Source: an uncultured Propionibacteriaceae bacterium
GTDB taxonomy: Bacteria; Actinomycetota; Actinomycetes; Propionibacteriales; Propionibacteriaceae
Reading direction: 5' to 3'
Assembly (NCBI GenBank): GCA_902805915.1
Contig: CADCUO010000041.1
Coordinates: 1 to 39,497 of the forward strand
Length of the DNA stretch: 39,497 nt
This document shows, one piece after another, positions 1 to 9,414 of the stretch. The notes beneath the pieces are model-generated. The model made no database searches. It worked only from the letters and a program-made list of their open reading frames with translations, and was not told the DNA's origin. The translations under genes and the position numbers were made by a program. Position 1 is the first letter of the stretch. Each line of letters opens with the position of its first letter.

Positions 1-807
1 GCTCTTGTTGGAGTGGGTGTCTGTGATGTCGTCGACCAGCTTGGCTGTCATCAGCGACTCCAAGATTCCGACCAGGGCTACGGCGAATGCGTACAGCGCG
101 ATGATGCTGAGGGTGTCCAGGGTGAACGGCACGCTGGGGAAGAACAGTGAGGGCAGGCTGTCGGGTAGCGCACCCTCATCACCAACGGTGGGCACCGTGA
201 GTCCGGTTAGCACCGCCACCGCGGTCAAGATGACGATGGCCACGAGTGGCGCAGGCACTGCGGTCGTGAGGCGAGGCAGGAACACCATGATGGCGATCCC
301 CGCTGCCACCATGGGATAGACCAGCCACGGAACGCCGATCAGGTGTGGCACCTGGGAGGTGAAGATGAGGATGGCAAGAGCGTTGACGAAGCCGACCATC
401 ACGCTGCGAGGGATGAAGCGCATCAGCTTGGCCACGCCGAGCAGGCTGAGCACAATCTGCAGCACCCCCGCCAGCAGGACGGTGGCGATGAGGTACTCCA
501 TCCCGTACTGGCGCACCAGAGGTGCGATGACCAGGGCAACGGCACCGGTCGCTGCGGAAATCATCGCTGGACGTCCCCCGACGATGGCGATGGTCACTGC
601 CATCGTGAACGATGCGAACAGCCCGACCCTGGGGTCGACGCCCGCGATGATGGAGAACGCGATCGCCTCAGGAATCAAAGCCAGGGCGACGACCAGTCCA
701 GCCAACACTTCGGTGCGTAGACGACGGGGTGATCGAATCGCGTCGCGAACCGAGGAGCTGAGCTCAACTGGGGCAGCCGAGTGAACACGGGCAGGGGTAG
801 TGGACAT
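1..807 (-). CDS. SulP family anion transporter (N-terminal part, runs off window edge)
   Basis: Reverse-strand translation from ATG at 807: [67 protein letters not shown]..., typical SulP N-terminus; continues in frame to base 1. Not in the ORF track because it is open at the edge. Confidence 0.88.
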   Translation of the reverse strand, partial: MSTTPARVHSAAPVELSSSVRDAIRSPRRLRTEVLAGLVVALALIPEAIAFSIIAGVDPRVGLFASFTMAVTIAIVGGRPAMISAATGAVALVIAPLVRQYGMEYLIATVLLAGVLQIVLSLLGVAKLMRFIPRSVMVGFVNALAILIFTSQVPHLIGVPWLVYPMVAAGIAIMVFLPRLTTAVPAPLVAIVILTAVAVLTGLTVPTVGDEGALPDSLPSLFFPSVPFTLDTLSIIALYAFAVALVGILESLMTAKLVDDITDTHSNKS

Positions 808-1000
808 CAAAGATCCGTTCAGAAGCGGCCGAGGGGAACCGGGCATTGGCGCCGCGGTGCGCCGCAAGAAGGCGGATATCAGCTTGATAGGAGCCATTCG
901 TTACTGACCCAGACCCTAACCTAACGTGAGGGGAGAGTCGAACGACGGCTCAGTGCTGCACACGGCGGCTTACGGGCGAACCGCAGGCCGCCGTGCAGTG

Positions 1001-1465
1001 TTAGCGACGACTAGCTGCAGTGGATGCGGGCTTGGCGTCGGCCGAGTTCTCGTTACCGCAGCACACGGTCCCCTGGGGCGACTCGGCGGAGAAGGTCTGG
1101 CTGTCGGCCAGCACGGTGTAGATCTCCCAGCGTTCGCCGTTGGGTGCCCCTTCGACCCAGAACTTGTCCTGCTTGGCGTAACAACAGGTTGTTCCTCGTT
1201 CGTCGATCGAGGCAAGGCCAGCGTCGGCCAGGCGGGCTTGTTCGGAGTCGACGGTGTCGACATCGGCAACCTCGACGCCCAGATGGTTGAGCGAGCCGCC
1301 TTGCCCTGGGTTCTCGAGCAGGACGAGCTTGAGCGGAGGCTCGGTGATGGCGAAGTTGGCGTAGCCGGGACGGCGCTTGGCTGGTTCGGTGCCGAACAGC
1401 CTGGAGTAGAAGGCGACGGCCTCGTCGAGGTCGTCGACGTTGAGGGCCAGCTGAACTCGGGACAT
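1001..1465 (-). CDS. cadI: ArsI/CadI family glyoxalase-fold metal/arsenical resistance protein
   Basis: MSRVQLALNVDDLDEAVAFYSRLFGTEPAKRRPGYANFAI...TTCCYAKQDKFWVEGAPNGERWEIYTVLADS...; CC motif and VOC fold pattern; divergent to arsR; SD GGAAGG before ATG at 1465. Confidence 0.88.
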   Translation of the reverse strand: MSRVQLALNVDDLDEAVAFYSRLFGTEPAKRRPGYANFAITEPPLKLVLLENPGQGGSLNHLGVEVADVDTVDSEQARLADAGLASIDERGTTCCYAKQDKFWVEGAPNGERWEIYTVLADSQTFSAESPQGTVCCGNENSADAKPASTAASRR

Positions 1466-1491
1466 AGGGATACCTTCCATTCAATAAGAGT

Positions 1492-1505
1492 TAGACGGCT
1501 GTCTA
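1492..1505. promoter_or_regulatory. Candidate ArsR operator 1 (TAGACGGCTGTCTA)
   Basis: 5-bp perfect inverted repeat TAGAC-N4-GTCTA, 27 bp upstream of the cadI start; near-identical second copy at 1544-1557. Confidence 0.5.
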
Positions 1506-1543
1506 TGTTTGGAGGTTGCCACCGAGATCGACGGATGTCAATA

Positions 1544-1557
1544 TAGATTCGTGTCTA
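1544..1557. promoter_or_regulatory. Candidate ArsR operator 2 (TAGATTCGTGTCTA)
   Basis: Same 14-bp architecture as 1492-1505 (TAGAY-N4-GTCTA), overlapping a -10-like TATAGA just upstream of arsR ATG at 1566. Confidence 0.5.
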
Positions 1558-1565
1558 AATCTGCC

Positions 1566-1910
1566 ATGGTCTTGACGCCGGTCGAGACCGTTGCCTGCTG
1601 CTCGCCGCTGTCCCGCCAACCGCTGAGCCAGTCCCAGGCTGAACAGATCGCGCCGCTGCTCAAGGCCCTTGCCGACCCGGTACGGCTGCGGCTCATGTCG
1701 ATGGTGGCGTCCCACGAGGGAGGCGAGGCCTGCGTGTGTGACCTGAATGAGGCGTTCGACCTGTCCCAGCCGACCATCAGCCACCACCTGAAGGTGCTGC
1801 ACGAGGCCGGTCTGCTCGACCGGTCCAAGAGGGGCGTCTGGGTCTACTACCGAGCCCGATCGGAGGCTCTGGCCGGCCTGGGCGCACTGATCGGCAACCC
1901 GACGTCATGA
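1566..1910 (+). CDS. arsR: ArsR/SmtB family arsenic-responsive repressor
   Basis: MVLTPVETVACCSPL...LLKALADPVRLRLMSMVAS...EACVCDLNEAFDLSQPTISHHLKVLHEAGLLDRSKRGVWVYYRA; wHTH with CVCDL and N-terminal CC. Confidence 0.92.
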   Translation: MVLTPVETVACCSPLSRQPLSQSQAEQIAPLLKALADPVRLRLMSMVASHEGGEACVCDLNEAFDLSQPTISHHLKVLHEAGLLDRSKRGVWVYYRARSEALAGLGALIGNPTS

Positions 1911-2632
1911 ACAAGCTGTTCCGGCGTGCAGTTGCCGAACTGCTGGGCACGGCCTTTTTGGTAGCGGCGGTGATCGGCTCAGGCATCGCCGCAGTGAAGC
2001 TGTCCCCCAACGATGTCGGCTTGCAGCTGCTGGAAAACAGCCTGATCACCGGGGCGGCGCTGGTCGCCCTGATCCTGGCGCTGCAGCCGGTGTCGGCGGC
2101 CTTCAACCCGGTGGTGACGCTGGTGGAACGGGCACTCGGCGCCGTGACGACCGTCGAGGCGGTCGTGCTCATCCTCGCTCAGGTCGTCGGTGGCGTGCTT
2201 GGCGCCATCGTCGCGAACCTCATGTTTGCCCTCGCTCCCATCAGCATCTCCACCCATGACCGAAGCGGCGGCGGACTGTGGCTAGGCGAGGTCGTCGCCA
2301 CTCTTGGGCTGCTGGTCGTCATCTTCGGTACGGTGCGCTCGGGCCGGGGCGAACAGGTTGCCTTCGCCGTTGGCGGCTACATCACTGCCGCCTACTGGTT
2401 CACCAGCTCCACCAGCTTCGCCAACCCAGCCGTCACGATCGCCCGCATGTTCTCCGACACCTTCGCCGGGATTGCCCCGGCGTCGGTGCTCATGTTCATC
2501 CTCATGCAGGTGATGGGCGGCGTCGCAGGCTACGGACTGATCCGACTTCTCTACCCAAATGCCCCTGCCCTAGCGGCCGAGGTGGCCGCTGACCGCAAGA
2601 GCCAGCCGGCCGCGGCGCCGTCAGCGCGATGA
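1907..2632 (+). CDS. MIP/aquaporin family channel (AqpS-like, arsenic-operon associated)
   Basis: Two half-repeats with FNPVVTLVERALG and FANPAVTIARMFSDTFAGIAP; 4-bp overlap with arsR. Confidence 0.9.
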   Translation: MNKLFRRAVAELLGTAFLVAAVIGSGIAAVKLSPNDVGLQLLENSLITGAALVALILALQPVSAAFNPVVTLVERALGAVTTVEAVVLILAQVVGGVLGAIVANLMFALAPISISTHDRSGGGLWLGEVVATLGLLVVIFGTVRSGRGEQVAFAVGGYITAAYWFTSSTSFANPAVTIARMFSDTFAGIAPASVLMFILMQVMGGVAGYGLIRLLYPNAPALAAEVAADRKSQPAAAPSAR

Positions 2633-2679
2633 CCACGGCCTGACGACTCAACCCAAACCTCAACCAGGAAGGTCGACCA

Positions 2680-3090
2680 ATGTCCGACAAGCCCTCAGTC
2701 CTCTTCGTCTGCGTACACAACGCCGGCCGGTCTCAGATGGCCGCTGCGTTGTTGTCCCACCTGTCTCAGGGTGCGATCGAGGTGCGCTCCGCTGGTTCGG
2801 AGCCAGCCGACAAGGTCAACCCGGCCGCTGTTGCCGCGATGGCCGAGCTCGGCATCGACATCGCCGCCGAGAAGCCGAAGATCCTCACCGATCAGGCGGT
2901 GCAGGACTCTGACGTGGTGGTCACGATGGGCTGCGGCGACACCTGCCCGTTCTATCCCGGGAAGCGGTACGAGGACTGGAAGCTCGACGACCCCGCTGGC
3001 AAGGGCGTCGAGTCGGTCCGCCCCATCCGTGACGACATCAAAGGTCGAGTCGAGGCCCTGATCGCCGATCTTCTCCCCGCCCGCACCTAA
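2680..3090 (+). CDS. arsC: Arsenate reductase, LMW-PTP fold
   Basis: MSDKPSVLFVCVHNAGRSQMAAALL...SAGSEPADKVNPAAVAAMAELGIDI...VVTMGCGDTCPFYPGKRYEDWKLDDPAGKG; CX5R P-loop, distal cysteines, DP loop. Confidence 0.94.
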   Translation: MSDKPSVLFVCVHNAGRSQMAAALLSHLSQGAIEVRSAGSEPADKVNPAAVAAMAELGIDIAAEKPKILTDQAVQDSDVVVTMGCGDTCPFYPGKRYEDWKLDDPAGKGVESVRPIRDDIKGRVEALIADLLPART

Positions 3091-3126
3091 CTAGACCCTG
3101 CTCCACGGACTGATCGGAGAATAGCC

Positions 3127-3555
3127 ATGGCTGGGGACGGACCGAGCGTGCTGTTTGTCTGCGTGAAGAACGGCGGCAAGTCTCAGATGGCCGCCGGCTT
3201 GATGACCTACCTCGCACAGGGCTCCATTGACGTGCATTCAGCCGGCACCAAGCCCGCCAACAAGATCAACCAGCTCTCAGCTGAATCTCTGGCCGAGATC
3301 GGAATCGACATCAGCCACGAGACGCCCAAGGCCATCACCTATGAAGCCGTCCGCAACGCCGACCTCGTGGTCACCCTCGGCAGCGAAGCCCACGTCGACG
3401 AGATCGAAGGAACCCGCTTCGACAACTGGGAGATCGACGAGCCATCCGAACGGGGCATAGAGGGAATGGAGCGCATGCGCCTCGTCCGGGACGACATCGC
3501 CCGCCACGTCGAGCAGTTGAAGAAGGAGCTGGAGGGTTCAACCTCAACAGGTTGA
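3127..3555 (+). CDS. ArsC-like LMW phosphatase-fold paralog with altered P-loop (CVKNGGKS)
   Basis: MAGDGPSVLFVCVKNGGKSQMAAGLMTYLAQGSIDVHSAGTKPANKINQLSAESLAEIGIDISHETPKAITYEAVRNADLVVTLGSEAHVDEIEG...; aligns end-to-end with the preceding ArsC. Confidence 0.88.
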   Translation: MAGDGPSVLFVCVKNGGKSQMAAGLMTYLAQGSIDVHSAGTKPANKINQLSAESLAEIGIDISHETPKAITYEAVRNADLVVTLGSEAHVDEIEGTRFDNWEIDEPSERGIEGMERMRLVRDDIARHVEQLKKELEGSTSTG

Positions 3556-3556
3556 A
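3537..3556 (+). terminator. Hairpin at 3' end of ars operon (TTCAACCT-CAAC-AGGTTGAA)
   Basis: Perfect 8-bp stem, 4-nt loop, overlapping the stop codon of the arsC paralog; no U-tract, so terminator function is uncertain. Confidence 0.4.
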
Positions 3557-3636
3557 GTCTCGGTAGCCTCGACCAGTGCAGATCCCCCGCGGAACGGGAA
3601 CTCGGAGAGACAGCTCCGGCCGTGTACCTGCCCGTG

Positions 3637-4215
3637 CTAGGAGACCGGGGGGTTCCAATACGGGTCCCGGCCGATAAACCCGAGCAGTCTGCTCTGCACG
3701 TCCGCGTCCTGGGGCACCGGCACTCGCGCGCCGTACTGTCCAGACGACCGCATCGCCTCCTCCATCGACTCCATCCCAGTCAGCAGGTCGGCGCAGAAGT
3801 CCAAGTCGAGCCCGTCATCCTGCCCGGTGGACCGGGCGATATCCCAGGTATGCATGAACACATCGGCGGTGTAGAACTGGTCGACTGCGCGATCCAGGGG
3901 CAGTGCCCCAATATGGGGGTTGGTCAACACGCGATCAGCCGTCGCCGGGTCGTCGAGCAGTGCCTGCACCGCATCCGAGTGGACCCGCCACGCGGCGACC
4001 GGGTCGTGCTCCACCGCGGGTCCTCGGGCCAGCTCCACTCCCGCGCCTGCGGCCAGAAAGGCCGGGAACCACTCCGTCAGGTGACGTACGACGTCGCGCA
4101 CCACCCAGCCGGCGACCGGTGTCGGCGCCTCCCAGTCCCGGGTCCCGAGTACCCGGTCACTGAAGGCGCCGGCGACCTCGTGGTGCCGCCGGCTGGGCAG
4201 GTCAGAGAGAGCCAT
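3637..4215 (-). CDS. TIGR03086-like / DinB-fold mycothiol-dependent-type metal-binding protein
   Basis: MALSDLPSRRHHEVAGAFSDRVLGTRDWEAPTPVAGWVVRDVVRHLTEWFPAFL...DQFYTADVFMHTWDIARSTGQD; His spacing (RHL...HTWD) of the family. Confidence 0.85.
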   Translation of the reverse strand: MALSDLPSRRHHEVAGAFSDRVLGTRDWEAPTPVAGWVVRDVVRHLTEWFPAFLAAGAGVELARGPAVEHDPVAAWRVHSDAVQALLDDPATADRVLTNPHIGALPLDRAVDQFYTADVFMHTWDIARSTGQDDGLDLDFCADLLTGMESMEEAMRSSGQYGARVPVPQDADVQSRLLGFIGRDPYWNPPVS

Positions 4216-4684
4216 TGGTCAGAATCGCGTCGAGCTTGGCGTAGCCCTCGTTGATCCCGATCTCCATCCCGCTGCTCAGCCAGGCGTCCCGGCCTTCGAA
4301 GCTGTCGACCAGGGACTGGGCGTGCAGCCGGGTCCGGCCGTCCCCGAGCTCCTCGAACCACATCGTTTCCAGTGCCACGCTGTCCGGCTCGCCCTCGAAG
4401 GTGAACGTCTGGACGAGCCTGTCGGGGCGCACCTCGTGGAAGCACCCGTGGAAGCCGTACTCCTCGCCGTCGTGCACCGCGACGTACCTCCAGCTGCCGC
4501 CGGTCCGCGCCTCCCAGTGCTCGATGCGGGTGTCGATGGCGTTGGGTCCGACCCACTGGGCGAACAGTTCCGGTTCGGTGTGGGCCCGGAACAGCTGCTC
4601 GGGCGTCGCCGCGAAATCGCGGGTGATGCGGATGATCGGCAGCTTGGGGTCCGCCTCGATTGCTGCTTGGGTCAGGGTGGTCAT
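4202..4684 (-). CDS. SRPBCC/AHSA1 family protein
   Basis: LPIIRITRDFAATPEQLFRAHTEPELFAQWVGPNAIDTRIEHWEARTGGSWRYV...; AHSA1 pattern; overlaps genes on both sides. Confidence 0.9.
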   Translation of the reverse strand: MTTLTQAAIEADPKLPIIRITRDFAATPEQLFRAHTEPELFAQWVGPNAIDTRIEHWEARTGGSWRYVAVHDGEEYGFHGCFHEVRPDRLVQTFTFEGEPDSVALETMWFEELGDGRTRLHAQSLVDSFEGRDAWLSSGMEIGINEGYAKLDAILTNGSL

Positions 4685-5058
4685 GACGCTGTTCCTTTCT
4701 CCTTGGTGTGGTCGTTGCTGGTGCCATGCGCGTTGTCGTCGTCATTCATTCGTGCCATCAGTGTGTCGAGGCGGCGGTAGCGCTCCTCGGCCTGCTGCCG
4801 GTAGCGCTCAATCCACTTGGTCATCAGGTCGAAAACCTCCGCCTCGAGGTGTACCGGCCGCCGTTGGGCGTCGCGGCTTCGGCTGACCAGCCCGGCTCCC
4901 TCCAGCACATTGAGGTGCTTGGAGACTGCCTGCATGCTGACCTGGTACGGCGCCGCGAGCTCCCCTACGGTGGCGTCGTCCACTGCAAGTCGAGCCACGA
5001 TGTCACGCCGGGTGGGATCAGCCAGGGCGGCGAAGACGCGGGAGAGCTGATCTGCCAT
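4681..5058 (-). CDS. ArsR family transcriptional regulator (AHSA1-associated, SdpR-like)
   Basis: MADQLSRVFAALADPTRRDIVARLAVDDATVGELAAPYQVSMQAVSKHLNVLEGAGLVSRSRDAQRRPVHLEAE. Confidence 0.92.
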   Translation of the reverse strand: MADQLSRVFAALADPTRRDIVARLAVDDATVGELAAPYQVSMQAVSKHLNVLEGAGLVSRSRDAQRRPVHLEAEVFDLMTKWIERYRQQAEERYRRLDTLMARMNDDDNAHGTSNDHTKEKGTAS

Positions 5059-5066
5059 CTGCTTCC

Positions 5067-5082
5067 TCAACTAATTGGTTGA
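5067..5082. promoter_or_regulatory. Candidate ArsR-family operator TCAACTAATTGGTTGA
   Basis: 16-bp inverted repeat (CTCAAC...GTTGAG when extended), just upstream of the ArsR start; matches 5114-5129. Confidence 0.6.
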
Positions 5083-5113
5083 GAACCACCATAATCGATT
5101 CGCCTCGGCGATG

Positions 5114-5129
5114 TCAACCGTTCGGTTGA
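5114..5129. promoter_or_regulatory. Candidate ArsR-family operator TCAACCGTTCGGTTGA
   Basis: 7-bp perfect arms TCAACCG/CGGTTGA with TT spacer; same length and half-sites as 5067-5082, 47 bp away. Confidence 0.6.
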
Positions 5130-5341
5130 ATACTGCGATGCTGGTCACTGAGCCGGGGCGTTAGATGGCCAATCGGCGGTGCGGTTCGACGAGATGCCCA
5201 TCGAGACGCTCTGGTGAGAAGCGCAGGACACGCGTGCTCCTTGATCTCTGCCACGAGCCACGTCTAGTTCAGGCAGAGCCGGTGTTCTCTCGAATGCGTG
5301 CGCGTGCCAGCCGTGCAACGATGAGAGTGGAAGGAGAGTCG

Positions 5342-5784
5342 ATGACTACCGATGTGCGAACCGAGACAGAGATTTCTCTGCCACGCGACCAAGTAGCCGC
5401 CTTCGCGGCTGACCCGTCCAACGCGCCCCGCTGGTAGGTCAATATCGACTCGCAGGAGTGGCGAACTCCGCCACCCCTAGCGGTCGGTACTCGCTTAGCT
5501 TTCGTCGCGCGCTTCCTTGGCCGACAGCTGTCCTATACCTACGAGGTCGTCGAGTTCATTCCGAACGCGCGCCTGGTGATGAGAACGGCCGAAGGTCCGT
5601 TCCCGATGGAGACGACCTACACCTGGGAACCGACTGGGGACGGTCATACTCCCATGACGCTCCCAACCAAGGAAGGCCTAGTGGTTTCTCCAAGGTAGGG
5701 GCGCCATTCCTGGCTGCCGCTATGCGCCGAGCGAATCGGAAGGACCTCGCGAACCTCAAGACGCTGCTCGAAAGTCAGTCCTGA
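5342..5784 (+). pseudogene. SRPBCC family protein, disrupted by an in-frame stop and a frameshift
   Basis: Frame 2 reads MTTDVRTETEISLPRDQVAAFAADPSNAPRW*VNIDSQEW...FVARFLGRQLSYTYEVVEFIPNARLVMRTAEGPFPMETTYTWEPTGDGHTPMTL, then the conserved tail GRPSGFSKVGAPFLAAAMRRANRKDLANLKTLLESQS is in frame 1. Confidence 0.8.
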
Positions 5785-5888
5785 TTCTCCGGGTCATAAG
5801 CCCCGTCACCTGGGGTGATGCCCGTGGTCGCCCGGGACCATCACGGAGAATTCCGGCGCTGCCTGACCGACAGGTTTACGCTGGCACC

Positions 5889-6308
5889 ATGTCGGAGCAG
5901 ATTCCACCGCAGTACCGCCCGCAGCAGGCGCGGCCGAGACAACCGGGCGGTGCTCACCACGTCGACCCCGAGACCCGCCGGGACGTGGCAGCCGCTCTGG
6001 CCGCCCGGACGGAGCTGGGGCCGGAGTACGAAGAGCACGTGGCGGCCGGACTCGCCGAACGGGTCGAGCAGCTCGCGGCCATGCGTACAGCGGAGCTACG
6101 GCACGCTGCCGAAGTCAGCGGCAACCAGGAGTCTGCAGAGCGAACCAGCCTAAGACATCGGTTCGTCCTAGGGATCGTCTCTCTCGGCGCCGGTATCCCG
6201 ATCACCGCAATCAGTGCGGATCAGTCCGGGCTGCTCGGCCTGGTGGTCGCCTGGGCGGGCATCGTCGGGGTCAACGTGGCCGCCGGACGCAGCCACCTAC
6301 GCCGCTAG
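5889..6308 (+). CDS. Hypothetical small membrane protein (C-terminal hydrophobic helices)
   Basis: MSEQIPPQYRPQQARPRQPGG...HRFVLGIVSLGAGIPITAISADQSGLLGLVVAWAGIVGVNVAAGRSHLRR; coding-like codon usage, no recognised family. Confidence 0.6.
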   Translation: MSEQIPPQYRPQQARPRQPGGAHHVDPETRRDVAAALAARTELGPEYEEHVAAGLAERVEQLAAMRTAELRHAAEVSGNQESAERTSLRHRFVLGIVSLGAGIPITAISADQSGLLGLVVAWAGIVGVNVAAGRSHLRR

Positions 6309-6469
6309 AGCGACCACCGGAAGTGCTGGCCCGGACCACCATTGGCGTGGTCTGGAAAAGCCGGGACGATTGGGTGGCGGTTGGCGGTCGCGTCACCGAT
6401 GGCCGTTACTGTGGGGTGACAACAGTGTCTTGGGGGGTTGCCCGGTTCGGCGCAGCCTGTATCGCATGA

Positions 6470-7779
<1,310 letters not shown>

Positions 7780-7780
<1 letters not shown>

Positions 7781-8421
7781 TGCCTCCGGGTCCACGGCCG
7801 ACCTCTCGCCCGGGTGCAGGGCCCGGGCGGGGGAGGTCGCGTACCCGCGTACCCGCGAAGGCCCCCGCGACGAGGTCAGGCGCCTCCGCGCTGCCCGCAG
7901 ACCCGCCCCGTGCCGACCCGACGGAGAGCGTTGCTCCAGCCAGCGGGCGCCGACTGATATCCAGCCTGACCACGCGAGCCATAGCGCTGGCAGTAGTGGT
8001 GTTGATCTTGACGATCTCGTACGCCTCCAGCCTGCGGATCTACTTCGCCCAACGTGAGGAGATCGCCGCTACCAAGGCAGTGATCGGTGAGCGGGAGCGC
8101 CGGATCACCAGCCTGCAGGCCGAGCTGGCGCGCTGGGACGACCCGGCGTACGTGACAACACAGGCCCGGGCCAGGCTGGGCTGGGTGATGCCCGGCGAGA
8201 CCGGTTACAAGGTCATCGACTCCGACGGCAACCCGCTCGGCGGCGGTGCGGAGATTAACGCCGAGCGCAGCCAGCCCAAGCCGGCGGCGGACGCCTGGTG
8301 GTCCAAGCTGTGGGGTTCGGTGGAGGCCGCGGACAAGCCTGCTCCGCAGAAGCAGAAGGTGGAAAAGGCTCCGCCGATCACCGTTGACAGCTCGCCCTCG
8401 GAGACGGCTACACCTCGCTGA
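7780..8421 (+). CDS. Septum formation initiator family protein (FtsB/DivIC-like)
   Basis: Single TM (LTTRAIALAVVVLILTISYASSLRIYF) followed by coiled coil REEIAATKAVIGERERRITSLQAEL and DPAYVTTQARARLGWVMPGETGYKVID; TGATG coupling to eno. Confidence 0.9.
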
Positions 8422-8451
8422 GCTCGCGCAGGCGGCTGGTCGACCTCGCGG

Positions 8452-9396
8452 TCAGCAGGGGAGCGACGCCAGAAAGTCATCCACCTCGGCAGCGGTGGGG
8501 ATGCTGGGGCTGGCCCCGGTCCTGGTGACTGTCAACGCTCCGGTGGCCAGCGCGCGGCGTACCAGCTCGTCCCAACCCAACCCGGCCGCCAGACCGGCGC
8601 CCACGCTGCCGGTGAACCCGTCCCCGGCCGCGGTGGTGTCGACGGCTCGCACCGGGTACGCCGGCAGGTGCCGGACCCCCTCATCGCTGACCACGACAGC
8701 CCCACGTTCAGCGAGCGTGACCACAGCCGTACCGACGCCCCGGTCACGAAACCAGCGTCCAGCTGCCTCGGCGGACGCTTCGTCAGTGGGTGAGATCCCG
8801 GTCAGCACCTCCGCCTCCAGCTCGTTCGGCGTGACCACGTCAACCAGAGGCCAGATCTCCTCCGGCAGCGGTTGCGCGGGCGCCGGATCGAGCACCACCT
8901 GACAGCCGAGGTCCCGGCCCGCTCGCGCCGCCGTCAGCACACTGGCCATCGGGATCTCCAGTTGGAGCAACAGCACCGAGATCCGGCCGGCCAGGCCACG
9001 GAGCCGGTCCTCGACCAGCGACCCGGTCACCTCGCCGTTGGCGTGCGGGATGATCATGATGTCGTTCTGGCCGCTGTCCCGGTCCACCCGGATGTGGGCA
9101 ACCCCGGTATGCCCGGGAAGCACCGCCACCGCGTCAACGTTCACGCCCTCTCCGCGCAGAGCCCCGAGGGTCACCTCCTGGAACAGGTCGTTCCCGACCG
9201 CCCCGATGACGAAGGTCGGTGCCCCGGCTCGGACCGCTGCAACCGCCTGGTTGGCCCCCTTGCCGCCCAGAACCAGGGTGAACTCGTCGCCGAGAACTGT
9301 CTCGCCCGGACGTGGCAGCCGCCGTCCGAAGGCAGTGAGGTCGGCGCTGATGCTGCCGACGACGACAACACCGCCGGGTCGGGTCGAGGTCTGCAT
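8452..9396 (-). CDS. rbsK: Ribokinase (PfkB family)
   Basis: VVVGSISADLTAFGRRLPRPGETVLGDEFTLVLGGKGANQAVAAVRAG...VRAVDTTAAGDGFTGSVGAGLA. Confidence 0.93.
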   Translation of the reverse strand: MQTSTRPGGVVVVGSISADLTAFGRRLPRPGETVLGDEFTLVLGGKGANQAVAAVRAGAPTFVIGAVGNDLFQEVTLGALRGEGVNVDAVAVLPGHTGVAHIRVDRDSGQNDIMIIPHANGEVTGSLVEDRLRGLAGRISVLLLQLEIPMASVLTAARAGRDLGCQVVLDPAPAQPLPEEIWPLVDVVTPNELEAEVLTGISPTDEASAEAAGRWFRDRGVGTAVVTLAERGAVVVSDEGVRHLPAYPVRAVDTTAAGDGFTGSVGAGLAAGLGWDELVRRALATGALTVTRTGASPSIPTAAEVDDFLASLPC

Positions 9397-9414
9397 CCCT
9401 GAGAGACTAGCGGG

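Noticed and set aside
343-784. Plus-strand ORFs over the left edge (343..720, 359..784)
   Set aside because: Antisense to the SulP transporter reading frame open to the window edge.
5165-5341. Upstream part of the 5165..5437 ORF as a real N-terminal extension
   Set aside because: No recognisable domain; the SRPBCC similarity begins at ATG 5342, preceded by a GGAAGGAGA-type SD.
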